Origin: Pseudomonas sp. P8_229
GTDB taxonomy: Bacteria; Pseudomonadota; Gammaproteobacteria; Pseudomonadales; Pseudomonadaceae
Length of the DNA: 64,000 bases
Assembly (NCBI RefSeq): GCF_034008635.1
Contig: NZ_CP125378.1
Location: 5,890,501-5,954,500, forward strand
Reading direction: 5' to 3'
Below are positions 28,501 through 36,452 of the stretch, in pieces. Under the pieces are notes generated by a model, which was not told the DNA's origin, did no database searches, and was given only the letters and a program-made list of their open reading frames with translations. Within the stretch, counting starts at the first letter, position 1. Each line of letters starts with the position of its first letter. The position numbers and the translations under genes were made by a program.

Positions 28501-28757
28501 GCGGTGGACTGCGAGGACATGTACAGCATGTTCTCGACGCCGGTGATGGCCTGCTCCAGTGGAGCGGCCACGGTTTCACCGATGACTTTTGGGTTGGCGC
28601 CCGGGAAGTTCGCACGTACCACCACGGTCGGTGGCACGACTTCCGGGTATTCGCTGATCGGTAGCTGGAACAGCGAGATCGCACCGGCGATCAGGATCAA
28701 CAGCGAAAGTACCGCTGCGAAGATCGGCCGTGAAATGAAGAATTGGGAAAAATTCAT
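25566..28757 (-). CDS. mexF: RND multidrug efflux transporter (MexF type)
   Basis: A 1063-aa inner-membrane proton-driven pump of the HAE1 RND family. It begins MNFSQFFISRPIFAAVLS and has the two large periplasmic domains and 12 membrane spans. The paired aspartates of the proton relay are in GIVVDDAIVVVENVERN. P. aeruginosa MexF has almost the same length and the same N-terminal style. In that species MexEF-OprN exports chloramphenicol, fluoroquinolones and quorum-signal precursors; the substrates here are inferred only. It begins 15 nt after the mexE stop. Confidence 0.92.
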   Translation of the reverse strand: MNFSQFFISRPIFAAVLSLLILIAGAISLFQLPISEYPEVVPPTVVVRANFPGANPKVIGETVAAPLEQAITGVENMLYMSSQSTADGKITLTITFALGTDLDNAQVQVQNRVTRTEPKLPEEVTRIGITVDKASPDLTMVVHLTSPDKRYDMLYLSNYAILNIKDELARLGGVGDVQLFGMGDYSLRVWLDPNKTASRNLTATDVVTAIREQNRQVAAGQLGAPPAPNAQSFQLSVNTQGRLVSEEEFENIIIRAGDNGEITRLKDIARVELGSSQYALRSLLNNQPAVAIPIFQRPGSNAIQISNEVRGKMEELKKGFPQGMDYSIVYDPTIFVRGSIEAVVHTLFEALILVVLVVILFLQTWRASIIPLVAVPVSLIGTFAVMHLFGFSLNALSLFGLVLAIGIVVDDAIVVVENVERNIELGLNPVEATKRAMREVTGPIIATALVLCAVFVPAAFISGLTGQFYKQFALTIAISTVISAFNSLTLSPALAAVLLKSHDAPKDRFSKVLDKIFGGWLFRPFNRFFDKASHGYVGTVRRVIRGSGIALFLYAGLMVLTFFGFSSTPTGFVPGQDKQYLVAFAQLPDAASLDRTEDVIKRMSDLALKQPGVESAVAFPGLSINGFTNSPNAGIVFVTLKPFDERKDPSMSAGAIAGALNGQYANIQEAYMAIFPPPPVQGLGTIGGFRLQIEDRGNLGYDELYKETMNIITKSHSVPELAGLFTSYTVNVPQVDAAIDREKAKTHGVAVSDIFDTLQIYLGSLYANDFNRFGRTYQVNVQAEQQFRLESDQIGQLKVRNNKGEMIPLATFIKVSDTSGPDRVMHYNGFITAEINGAAAPGYSSGQAEKAIEKLLKDELPNGMTYEWTDLTYQQILSGNTALFVFPLCVLLAFLVLAAQYESWSLPLAVILIVPMTLLSAITGVIISGGDNNIFTQIGLIVLVGLACKNAILIVEFAKDKQLEGLDPLAAVLEACRLRLRPILMTSFAFIMGVVPLVFSSGAGAEMRHAMGVAVFSGMLGVTFFGLLLTPVFYVLIRNFVERGEARKAAKAHNLQQPLEAQQ

Positions 28758-28772
28758 CGGAGTTGTCGTCCC

Positions 28773-30026
28773 TTAACCGCGTGGGGTCGTAGCAGCCAGC
28801 TTCACAACCGCACCGGACGCGCCTTTGGCAGGGGCGACTTTGGGCAGGTTGCTGGCTTCCAGCGCTTGACGTTGTTGAGCGAGTGCCGCGATGGTTTGTT
28901 CGCTGGCCATCGGGATCACTTCAGGAGTCACCGGCGAACCTGGACGTACCCGCTGCAGGCCCTTGACGATGATCGTGTCGTCCTTGTTCAGACCGGTACG
29001 GACGATGCGCAGGCCTTCGATCTTCGGCCCCAGTTCGACGGCGCGGTAGACGGTCTTGTTGTCCGCATCCATCACCAGCACGAACTTCTTGCCCAGATCG
29101 GTACCGACCGCTTCGTCGTTGATGAGCATGGCGTTGTAAGTGCCGCTGCCGACCAGTTTCAGTCGTGCGTACAGACCCGGGGTGTAGGTGCCATCGCTGT
29201 TGTCGAACACGGCGCGACCACGGATGGTGCCGGTTTTCGGGTTGACCTGGTTGTCGACGAAGTTCATCTGACCCAGGTGCGGGTTGCCGTCTTCGTTGGA
29301 CAGGCCCATGTACACCGGGGTAGTGGCGCCACGCTGACCGTTACGGGCGAGCTGGGTGTATTTGAGGAATACGCGCTCGTCAGCATCGAAGTAGGCGTAA
29401 ACCTTGTCGGTAGAAACCACGCTGGTCAGCGGCGTGGTGTCGGCGGTCACCAGGTTGCCGGCGGTGATCTCGGCACGGCTGACGCGACCGCTGATCGGCG
29501 CGGTGACGCGGGTGAAGCTCAGGTTCAGCTTGGCCAGATCCAGTTGCGCTTGCAGGGCACCGACGGCGGCGCGGGCTTCCTGTGCAGCGCTGGTGCGCGA
29601 GTCGGCCAGTTCGGCAGAGATGGCGTTGCTGGCTCGCAGGCGTTCACCGCGTCCGGCTTCGTTTTCACTGCGAGTGGCGTTGGCACGAGACTGGGCGACC
29701 AGCGCTTCGAGGCGGCGCACCTCAGCCTGGAATGGGCGTGGATCGATCTGGAACAGCAGGTCACCTTTCTTGACCAGCGCGCCTTCGGTGAAAGCCACCT
29801 CGTCGATCTGGCCGGAGACCCGTGGACGGATTTCAACGGTTTCCGGTGCTTCGAGGCGCCCGGTGAATTCGTCCCACTCGTTGACCGGTTGTTCCAGCAC
29901 CTTGGCCACGCTGACTTTGGCAGCGGGCATGGTGGCGGCAGTCTCCGGAGTCTTGCCGCAAGCGCTCATCACCAGTACGGCCAACATGGCCAAGGGGAAG
30001 CGCAAATGTTTGAGTGACTGTTCCAT
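28773..30026 (-). CDS. mexE: RND efflux periplasmic adaptor (MexE type)
   Basis: A 417-aa membrane-fusion protein with lipoprotein signal peptide and lipobox in LAVLVMSACGK. The lipoyl halves (VEIRPRVSGQIDEVAF; NLSFTRVTAPISGRVSR) flank a helical hairpin (about 95-165). It links MexF to OprN in the periplasm. I placed the start at ATG 30024-30026 because the open frame continues 42 codons upstream with no signal-peptide character. No mexT regulator is adjacent; the gene upstream is an unrelated DUF805 protein. Confidence 0.92.
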   Translation of the reverse strand: MEQSLKHLRFPLAMLAVLVMSACGKTPETAATMPAAKVSVAKVLEQPVNEWDEFTGRLEAPETVEIRPRVSGQIDEVAFTEGALVKKGDLLFQIDPRPFQAEVRRLEALVAQSRANATRSENEAGRGERLRASNAISAELADSRTSAAQEARAAVGALQAQLDLAKLNLSFTRVTAPISGRVSRAEITAGNLVTADTTPLTSVVSTDKVYAYFDADERVFLKYTQLARNGQRGATTPVYMGLSNEDGNPHLGQMNFVDNQVNPKTGTIRGRAVFDNSDGTYTPGLYARLKLVGSGTYNAMLINDEAVGTDLGKKFVLVMDADNKTVYRAVELGPKIEGLRIVRTGLNKDDTIIVKGLQRVRPGSPVTPEVIPMASEQTIAALAQQRQALEASNLPKVAPAKGASGAVVKLAATTPRG

Positions 30027-30110
30027 GGAATCATCCGCCAATGTATTGAAGATGGGCGGATGATGCTCGGCGGGCTGTGATGGCACGAATCGAATGAAGC
30101 AAAGGTAACT

Positions 30111-30125
30111 ATCATTCGGAATGAT
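30111..30125. promoter_or_regulatory. Palindromic operator candidate upstream of mexE
   Basis: A perfect 15-nt palindrome, ATCATTCGGAATGAT (7-bp arms around one G), 85 nt upstream of the mexE ATG. On the minus strand a possible -10 box, TATCAT, overlaps one arm. The arrangement suits a repressor site; the binding protein is unknown. Confidence 0.5.
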
Positions 30126-30244
30126 ATAAGAACGATTCGAGCCCTCTAGCATGCACCTTTCGTTAGGGGGCTATCAATCTGTTTGATGACAAATTTGTGT
30201 TGCGTGGCGAGTAAAAGCGCCGCGGGTTTATCACAAGCAGGTCG

Positions 30245-30277
30245 CACAAACAAAGAGACGGCCATGAAGGCCGTCTC
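30245..30277 (-). terminator. Rho-independent terminator after the DUF805 gene
   Basis: Perfect 9-bp stem, GAGACGGCC at 30255-30263 and GGCCGTCTC at 30269-30277 with a 5-nt loop. Read on the minus strand it is followed by TTTGTTTG. It lies 22 nt past the stop codon. Confidence 0.85.
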
Positions 30278-30298
30278 GATCAACAGTTGCAGGCTGAC

Positions 30299-30751
30299 TC
30301 AGTTGTCACCTTTACGGTTCGGCCCGAAGCGGTTTGGGCCTGGCTGGCTGTCTTGCACCAGAAACACCAGGTTGACGATTGGCAGCAGCAGCCACCAGCC
30401 GCTGCGGTCGGTGTCGTGCATGCGGCGCGCGCCGACGGCAATGCTCGGCAGGAACATTGCCAGGTTGTAGAGGTTGGCCAGGATGCCCTTGGTATTGAGC
30501 ATCGCGTCGAGGACACCCATGACAATGCAGATACCCAGGTTGATCAGCGCGAACATCCAGTACTCGCGGCGAGTGGCACGACCCTGGAACACGGCGTAAT
30601 TCTTCAGCGCTTCCATGTAAGGGTTGCCCGTGGTGATGGCGGGGCCGCTTGCATAGGACGGTTGAGTTGCCTGAGGTGCACCGCACTGTGGGCATGCCAC
30701 GGCCAGACTACTAATTTCCTTGGCGCAACCGCGGCAGAAAACCATGCTCAT
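30299..30751 (-). CDS. Zinc-ribbon DUF805 membrane protein
   Basis: A 150-aa protein. An N-terminal zinc ribbon with two CxxC pairs (VFCRGCAKEI and ACPQCGAP, residues 6-23) is followed by a DUF805 domain: FQGRATRREYWMFALI, membrane spans around 65-115, and RRMHDTDRSGWWLLLPI. DUF805 proteins are inner-membrane proteins of unknown function. AGGGA lies 7 nt before the ATG. It follows a second zinc-ribbon membrane protein by 15 nt in the same direction, so the two form a small operon. Confidence 0.85.
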   Translation of the reverse strand: MSMVFCRGCAKEISSLAVACPQCGAPQATQPSYASGPAITTGNPYMEALKNYAVFQGRATRREYWMFALINLGICIVMGVLDAMLNTKGILANLYNLAMFLPSIAVGARRMHDTDRSGWWLLLPIVNLVFLVQDSQPGPNRFGPNRKGDN

Positions 30752-30766
30752 ATTTTTTCCCTAAAA

Positions 30767-31114
30767 TTATTCAATCGATAGACAGGACAAAACGAACGCG
30801 GCAAGGCCTGACAAAATAATGCCGGCAATCGCGAGGTTTCTTCCTGGGTGTTTTTGGTTGATACAGACGATGCCGCAAGTGAGGCCCGCAAGGCTGAGGA
30901 TGCCCACACCGACAATCGCCTCTCTGTCCCATTCGGAATCATCAAACAGGGTGAGTGCGCTGAGAATCCCGAGGATCAGCGAAACGATGGCCAGCCAGGG
31001 TATTTCGGCTCGCGTTTGCGGCACGCAGGCCTGTTGGACAGCCCCGCATTGGGGGCAGGTGAGCGCCGTTTCGTGTAGCTCCTTGGCGCAAGCACGACAA
31101 TAGACCATTGCCAT
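30767..31114 (-). CDS. Zinc-ribbon small membrane protein (DUF4190-like)
   Basis: A 115-aa protein with an N-terminal zinc ribbon (VYCRACAKEL, TCPQCGAV) nearly identical in layout to that of its downstream neighbour, then three hydrophobic spans (about 40-60, 68-85, 93-113). The repeated IVSLILGILSAL and GIILSGLAAFV pattern is typical of DUF4190. The function is unknown. The pair share the same ribbon but different membrane domains, which suggests a common cytoplasmic partner. AAGGA lies 6 nt before the ATG. Confidence 0.8.
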   Translation of the reverse strand: MAMVYCRACAKELHETALTCPQCGAVQQACVPQTRAEIPWLAIVSLILGILSALTLFDDSEWDREAIVGVGILSLAGLTCGIVCINQKHPGRNLAIAGIILSGLAAFVLSCLSIE

Positions 31115-31506
31115 CGTTTTCCTTAACTGAGTGCGAATGCCCGACCCTCCATCGGTCGAGGCGGCGGTAAGTTAAACTGTATTACCGGATTTGTCATTAG
31201 CACTTTGCCATCATGATGGCGTGGATTTGCCGATACAGTTTTGCTGAGGGCTGTCCGGATCGTCAGGAAACATCCGAATCCGCCACGCTACTACTTCTTC
31301 GGCATGGTCGAGCGCTTTACCGAAGTGACAGGTCGTGAGTGGGGTAGGCATCGGCGTGCTGGCCGACGCGTGACTGATTCTTCGGCTGTTGTTGTGAAGC
31401 ACCCCTGCAACCGCTTAACGTTGCGCCAGCGCAGAGCGTCACAAGACACCCACAGATGGACACAGATCGAGTGCGCGCGATCATCGAAGAGTAAAACGAC
31501 GTTTAA
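31115..31506. other. 392-nt intergenic region between divergent small membrane gene and sotB
   Basis: I see no supported gene here. Short frames on both strands (31241-31510 plus, 31211-31402 minus) lack family-like sequence and ribosome-binding sites. The region should contain the promoter for sotB and that for the zinc-ribbon operon, but I could not assign -35/-10 boxes with confidence. Confidence 0.5.
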
Positions 31507-32685
31507 ATGAGTGATTCTACGGCGACAAACAACGGCAACTGGTACGCGGTAATTGCACTGGCTCTGGCTGCGTTTGTGTTCAATACCACCGAATTTGTAC
31601 CTGTGGGTCTGCTGAGTTCGATCGGCAGCAGCTTCGACATGTCGACCGCGCAGGTCGGCCTGATGCTGACCATTTATGCGTGGGTGGTGTCGCTGACGTC
31701 ATTGCCGATCATGCTGCTGACGCGAAATGTCGAGCGGCGGAAATTGCTGATTGTGCTGTTCGGGATGTTTATCGCCAGTCACATCCTGTCGAGTCTGGCG
31801 ACCAGTTTCGGGATGCTGCTGGTGAGCCGGATTGGTGTGGCGTTGTCGCACGCGTTGTTCTGGTCGATCACCGCGTCTCTGGCCGTGCGCCTGGCGCCAC
31901 CGGGCAAACAGGTTCAGGCCCTGGGCTTACTGGCAACCGGTACTTCGCTGGCGATGGTGCTGGGCATTCCCCTTGGCCGCTTGCTGGGCGAGGCCATGGG
32001 CTGGCGCACCACGTTCATCGTGATTGCCGGCTTTGCTGCGGCGCTGGTGTTCTGTCTGGCGAAGGTGCTGCCGCTGCTGCCCAGCCAGAACTCGGGTTCG
32101 CTCAAGAGCCTGCCCATATTGCTGAAGCGACCTGCACTGGTGGCCGTCTATGTTCTGACGGCGCTGGTCGTGACGGCACAGTTCACCGCCTACAGCTACA
32201 TCGAACCGTTCGTTCTGACCGTGGCCAACATGAGCGGTGATGTGGTGACGCTGGTGCTGTTGTTATTCGGCGGCGCCGGCATTTTCGGCTCGCTGCTGTT
32301 CAGCTACCTGCACAGCTATAACCCACAGCGCTTTCTGATCATCTGCGTGTCAGTGCTCGCCTTGTGCCTGGCTTTGCTATTGCCTTTGAGCGGCAACGGT
32401 TCGTACCTCGGCGTGCTGAGTGTGTTCTGGGGCATGGCGATCATGGGCTTCGGGCTGGCGCTGCAGTCGAAAGTCCTGGTGCTGGCGCCGGATGCCACTG
32501 ATGTAGCGATGGCGCTGTTTTCAGGGATCTACAACATCGGCATCGGCGGCGGGGCACTGGTGGGAAGCTGGGTGGGCAGTCAGTTCGGCTTTGCTTACAT
32601 CGGAGTGGTTGGCGGAACGTTGGCGGCAGTGGCGCTGTCGTTTTACTGCTTGTCGATGTATCGCTACAGCCGGCCTGGGGCTTGA
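31507..32685 (+). CDS. sotB: MFS sugar/drug exporter, SotB type
   Basis: A 392-aa inner-membrane transporter with 12 predicted spans of the DHA1 family. The N-terminus [25 protein letters not shown] is the hallmark of SotB/YdeA-type sugar efflux transporters; TEFVPVGLL and the loop [10 protein letters not shown] continue the pattern. In E. coli SotB exports arabinose and IPTG-like sugars. It is the last backbone gene before the island; the LysR gene at 62961-63875 would be its convergent neighbour if the island were removed. Confidence 0.88.
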   Translation: MSDSTATNNGNWYAVIALALAAFVFNTTEFVPVGLLSSIGSSFDMSTAQVGLMLTIYAWVVSLTSLPIMLLTRNVERRKLLIVLFGMFIASHILSSLATSFGMLLVSRIGVALSHALFWSITASLAVRLAPPGKQVQALGLLATGTSLAMVLGIPLGRLLGEAMGWRTTFIVIAGFAAALVFCLAKVLPLLPSQNSGSLKSLPILLKRPALVAVYVLTALVVTAQFTAYSYIEPFVLTVANMSGDVVTLVLLLFGGAGIFGSLLFSYLHSYNPQRFLIICVSVLALCLALLLPLSGNGSYLGVLSVFWGMAIMGFGLALQSKVLVLAPDATDVAMALFSGIYNIGIGGGALVGSWVGSQFGFAYIGVVGGTLAAVALSFYCLSMYRYSRPGA

Positions 32686-32780
32686 GTTTGAGGGCTAGCG
32701 TTCGCCGACAGGTGCATTTGCATTCGAACGCCAGCTTTGTCTGGTTCTTTCACTGCGTGCTTAATGCGCAGGCAGTTCAA

Positions 32781-32920
32781 GACTGTCCGGATCCCCGAAG
32801 AACATTTTCACTTGGCTCTAGCGCAGTATTTTCAGGTCGGAAAAACTAAAATATGCCCCCAGTTTTGCCCCCGTAGCGTGGGATCTGCGGGCGATCGAGA
32901 TTGGCGATCTCTGAGGCGGA
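32781..32920. repeat. Left attachment site (copy 1), with the displaced lysR end
   Basis: Core at 32781-32805 (GACTGTCCGGATCCCCGAAG...). On the minus strand it reads MFFGDPDSLELPAH-stop, a longer ending than that of the present LysR. Bases 32806-32920 continue with sequence shared with copies 2 and 3, including TTGGCTCTAG, TTTTCAGG, TGCCCCCAGTTTTGCCCCC and GGCGATCGAGATTG. The rest of the gap between sotB and the first island gene (32686-32780 and 32921-33196) holds nothing else I can support. Confidence 0.85.
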
Positions 32921-33196
32921 GTAGGGTGGTCGTCGATGGCTTTCAGTGTAGCTCCTCATCGGATCTGGCGGGAGGGGGGCTCATCAAGGACCAGCTAATC
33001 CGCTCTCGGTCGAGAACAGCAACTCCGATCGGCTGTGTTCGACCTAATATTTGCATCCCTGTAATTGGTTTACTGGGCTTGGAGGTGTCTACGAAACCAA
33101 GAGCGATTCAGTTAGCTCCGGAAATGGTCATGGCACAAACAAGGCTCCTTGCTCCTCGTGTGCCGACCTTTTACAACATTTCAAGGTTAACGTCGT

Positions 33197-33628
33197 ATGA
33201 ATCAAATTGATTTTAAGAAATATAACGTTGGCGCGATTATTCGGCCATCTGACAATCGCGAAGCGCTTAAGCAACAGATCGGATTTTTGGTCAAGGTTGT
33301 GGATGCATTGGGTATCAAATTCTCTGATTGTGAGAATGATCCTTTGCGTCTTGCAAAAGACTATGTAAATGGCAAGATCCCAATTGAAGCCTGTAAGGCC
33401 GAGGCTTCGGTTTGGTGGGCGAAAATCGATGAGAAAGGCGCAATACGTGACTTTCAAGATAAGGAGGTATTACTGGCGCGGCTAGCTATCTGCCTGCTGT
33501 CAAATGATGAAGATGATGTTTCTGTAATGGGAGATAATCTTTCATGGTTTTTTGAGGTGCTGGGATTCTTGAAAGTGGATATGACGATGCCAATGAGAAT
33601 GATGATTGAGTATTTTGATTTTAAATAA
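33197..33628 (+). CDS. Hypothetical protein, AT-rich
   Basis: A 143-aa acidic protein (MNQIDFKKYNVGAIIRPSDN) that I do not recognise. It has no signal peptide or membrane span. It looks like an all-helical fold, with a C-terminal segment SNDEDDVSVMGDNLSWFFEVLGF. Its base composition is much richer in A/T than the backbone, so it is clearly foreign. Small acidic proteins of this type are often orphan immunity proteins to polymorphic toxins, but no toxin lies beside it, so this is only a suggestion. AAGG lies 9 nt before the ATG. Confidence 0.65.
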   Translation: MNQIDFKKYNVGAIIRPSDNREALKQQIGFLVKVVDALGIKFSDCENDPLRLAKDYVNGKIPIEACKAEASVWWAKIDEKGAIRDFQDKEVLLARLAICLLSNDEDDVSVMGDNLSWFFEVLGFLKVDMTMPMRMMIEYFDFK

Positions 33629-34123
33629 AATTTAAGATCGCCAAGAACTGAGCGTGCAATGAAGCTGGGAAGCGGAGTTCATTGCTGAAGCGAAAGGAGA
33701 GAGAAGGGTAGTGGTGCCAATTGGCCATAATCGAGACTTCGCTTCAAAGACTGTCTGGAACGTTTCGAGATCTTTCGTACGTCTCTCAGGGAAGATACTA
33801 GACCACGGATGTTCCTGGCAGCTTGCAGCGCATGAGCGCTGCCGGATTTCAGCCATGATTGGACACACCTTCTTTAAAAGGCAAGCTAGTGTGATACGCC
33901 ATTGCGCTTTAAGCTGCGCGCCCTTAGATGCAAGTGTGGCTGAAATACAAACTGGTTTCATTGCTGGCCTTACCACTGCTAAGTGCTTGCTCATCACTAC
34001 AAGCAACTTTGAGCTGGGAGCTAATACGGCTAGAACTAAGAGCGACGCTGGCTTCACTAAGAGCTTAGCTACGCGATCAATAAGGGTGGAATACTAGATA
34101 CAGATCCCACCTAATCCGAAAAG
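33629..34123. other. 495-nt stretch with no supported gene
   Basis: Overlapping frames exist on both strands (33711-34097 plus; 33632-34057 minus), neither with recognisable motifs nor a ribosome-binding site. The composition is intermediate between the AT-rich gene before it and the GC-richer oxidoreductase after it. It is probably decayed sequence at a joint between two acquired segments. Confidence 0.4.
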
Positions 34124-34858
34124 TCAGGCCGTCATTGCCCGGTTGGTGGCAACAATTTGCTCGTGAGTAAACTGACTACCGGGAGTCATAAACTTGGCAA
34201 TGAGTGCGTCGCGGTTTTGAGGCGCCCGTGACTTGTCTGCCGCATTCAATGCCAATTTGAGTTCCGGCAAGGTCAGCTCAGTGCAGTAAGCAGGTGTACC
34301 TGGTTGCTGGCGCCATGAGTCTTCAAGGGGGCCTGAGGCGAGCGCGATAAAGCCCGTATCCTCAACAAGATCCTGCGCGATTGTTTCAGCTCTGGTATCT
34401 CCCCCAGCTACGGGTATGGCTATGCGCGATGAAGAACCGGCTGGTTGACCTTTATCGGCAAGGGTCGCAGCCAGTAAGGCGTTCCATGCCTTAACAACTG
34501 GGTGACCAATCTGTTCGCTTACCCAAACGCTCTCAGGCTTGCCGTCGTCAACTTCTTTGATTGCCCCGTCGCGTCCCGGATAATAATTGGACGTGTCAAT
34601 GACGACGGTTGTCTCCGGCACATTGCTCAAGGTCTGTTTGAGATCAGGGTAGCTTGCGAAGGGGATCGAGAGGATAACGACGTCTACCTCAGACACCGCC
34701 TCTTCCTTAGTAACCGCATTTACGCCGATTTCATTGGCAAGATTCTGAATGCTCTGCGGGCCCTTCGAGTTTGCCAGTTTAACTTCGTGACCGCCCGCCG
34801 CGAGTTTACGGGCAAGGGTAGCCCCAATGTTACCTGCGCCGATAATTCCGATTTTCAT
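34124..34858 (-). CDS. F420-type NADP oxidoreductase (copy 1)
   Basis: A 244-aa Rossmann protein of the NADP-dependent F420 oxidoreductase family. It begins MKIGIIGAGNIGATLARKLAAGGHEVKLANS, with the GxGxxG loop at 7-12 and a short linker expected to choose NADP(H). VDVVILSIPFASYPDL and VIDTSNYYPGRDG follow. Pseudomonads do not make F420, so it probably reduces another small carbonyl or flavin substrate. GAGGAG precedes the ATG. It is a paralogue of the next gene upstream. Confidence 0.85.
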   Translation of the reverse strand: MKIGIIGAGNIGATLARKLAAGGHEVKLANSKGPQSIQNLANEIGVNAVTKEEAVSEVDVVILSIPFASYPDLKQTLSNVPETTVVIDTSNYYPGRDGAIKEVDDGKPESVWVSEQIGHPVVKAWNALLAATLADKGQPAGSSSRIAIPVAGGDTRAETIAQDLVEDTGFIALASGPLEDSWRQQPGTPAYCTELTLPELKLALNAADKSRAPQNRDALIAKFMTPGSQFTHEQIVATNRAMTA

Positions 34859-35077
34859 TTAAATAACTCCTCGCATGTAAGCAAGATTAAAGTAATTGCG
34901 TGAATGACTGCTGCTGGCTCGCCTTGGCGTTCAGTTGCCAAACAGTTGTTTTGAAAACGCTGACCATGTGTGAGAGATTGAAAATCCACCAAATCGCGTT
35001 AGACTTTTAATAGTCCGCGCTTCATATGTCTCTGTATTTTGATAAAGCTTCGTCGAAGTGCTGTTATGACGACTACT

Positions 35078-35824
35078 TCATCCATATATCAACTTCGAAA
35101 GCTGAACAATGTAGTCGCGGCTTGGATTTGTTCCAATTGTGCCAAACCTTTCTTTATACACCGCGAAGAAAAGATCTTGACGCTTTCGAGCGCGCGCCAG
35201 ATCCGCGTCTGTCAGTGCCTGCGGAAGGGACTCAAGCGTTACTTCAGTGCAATAGCAAGGAGTGCCACACTGTTGTCTCCAGGATTCTGCTAACGAGCCA
35301 GCATGGTAGGCATCGAATCCGGAATCCTCGACCAGTGACATCGTCACGACACGGTCGTGATCACGATCCGCAGCGATAGGGACGGCAATGCGATCCGGGT
35401 CGCCAGCAGGCCTACCCGCTTCGTTTAATGACGCGGAGTAAATCGTGTTCCAAGCTTTTGCGAGTGGACGGCCAATTTGTTCGGATGCCCAGACACTGTC
35501 AGGCTGGCCATTCTCGATGGCTTCCAATCGCTCGTCGCGCGCCGGTATATAGTTGGATGTGTCGATGATTACGCTTTCTTCAGGAAGCTCGGCAACAAGC
35601 GTTTTAAGATCCGGAATGCGGATAAAAGGGATCGAAAGAATCACGACGTCGGCGCCAACCAAAGCTTCTTCTTTCGTGACCGCCAGCGCGCCCGTGGAAA
35701 GCACGTCAGCATTAACAGTATTTGGCCCACGGGAGTTAGCGACCCTTACTGTATGGCCGGCAGCGCTGAGCAGTTTTGCCAGTGTTCCCCCGATAAATCC
35801 GCTACCAATAATTCCGATGTTCAT
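35078..35824 (-). CDS. F420-type NADP oxidoreductase (copy 2)
   Basis: A 248-aa paralogue of the gene at 34124-34858. It has the same opening (MNIGIIGSGFIGGTLAKLLSAAG), the same ADVVILSIPFIRIPDL and VIIDTSNYIPARDERLE segments, and the same C-terminal SWRQQCGTPCYCTE motif. The copies are clearly diverged, so this is an old duplication or two acquired members. GAGGA lies 8 nt before the ATG. The MarR regulator upstream in the same direction is a plausible controller of both. Confidence 0.85.
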   Translation of the reverse strand: MNIGIIGSGFIGGTLAKLLSAAGHTVRVANSRGPNTVNADVLSTGALAVTKEEALVGADVVILSIPFIRIPDLKTLVAELPEESVIIDTSNYIPARDERLEAIENGQPDSVWASEQIGRPLAKAWNTIYSASLNEAGRPAGDPDRIAVPIAADRDHDRVVTMSLVEDSGFDAYHAGSLAESWRQQCGTPCYCTEVTLESLPQALTDADLARARKRQDLFFAVYKERFGTIGTNPSRDYIVQLSKLIYG

Positions 35825-36011
35825 AGAGATTCCTCATCTTTGGAGCTTAGGTGTGCATGACATGTGGATCTGCGCGGGGAGCTTCTCGGCAAGGCTTTCC
35901 CTTCGCTAACTCTTCTACAAGCGCATCGCGGCTCTGTGCGCTTGTGTCTAATCTGCAACTGCCAACCCGCTACTAAAGCTCTGCCGTTGCTAGCCGCTTC
36001 TAAGGCAGGTA

Positions 36012-36443
36012 CTAAGTGGTAGCCGGTCGCGCCAGACCCTCAAGTGTGCACCGAAGCTCCTCAAGATCTTCTGACGTGAGCTGGCACGCAGTTCTGATCT
36101 TGTCGGTGATGCTGCGAAGCTCATCCTCCATGGCACGGCTAGGCTCTGTGAGATCAATAAGCACTCGGCGTTCATCGGAGGAGTCGCGTGTGCGTGTAAT
36201 CACTCCAGCAGCTTCAAGCCTCTTCAGTAGCGGCGTAAGCGTGCCGGTCTCCATGTCGAGGCGATCACATAAATCGCTCACAGAAAGAGGCGACCCGTTC
36301 AAAAGCTCGAGCGTGACCAGGTACTGCGAGAAGGTGAGGCCAAGCGGTTCGAGAAACGGTTTGTGTAATCGAACCATCCGGTTCGCAGCTGCGTTGAGCG
36401 CGAAGGAGAGTTCTGTGGCTACGCTGCGTGCTGCCGAATTCAT
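36012..36443 (-). CDS. MarR-family transcriptional regulator
   Basis: A 143-aa winged-helix protein with the recognition helix in LSVSDLCDRLDMETGTLTPLLKRLE and the wing in RDSSDERRVLIDLT. The motif FLEPLGLTFSQYLVTL near residue 30 resembles OhrR-type MarR proteins, but OhrR's reactive cysteine near residue 20 is absent (FALNAAANRM there), so sensing would not be by that thiol. It probably represses itself and the oxidoreductases downstream, through the repeats at 36453-36475. Confidence 0.87.
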   Translation of the reverse strand: MNSAARSVATELSFALNAAANRMVRLHKPFLEPLGLTFSQYLVTLELLNGSPLSVSDLCDRLDMETGTLTPLLKRLEAAGVITRTRDSSDERRVLIDLTEPSRAMEDELRSITDKIRTACQLTSEDLEELRCTLEGLARPATT

Positions 36444-36452
36444 ATATATCGT

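Noticed and set aside
25569..28664. A 1031-aa open frame on the plus strand antisense to mexF
   Set aside because: It is a by-product of GC-rich codon use opposite a clear RND transporter; composition rich in H, R, Q, D and V is typical of such shadows. The same applies to long antisense frames at 537-1748, 3713-5092, 12741-14489, 21324-22706 and 24115-25593.
31241..31510. 89-aa frame upstream of sotB
   Set aside because: No ribosome-binding site, no family resemblance, and it overlaps the sotB start.
32737..33210. 157-aa plus-strand frame over the left attachment site
   Set aside because: It reads through the repeat, which on the other strand is the lysR end; no independent support.
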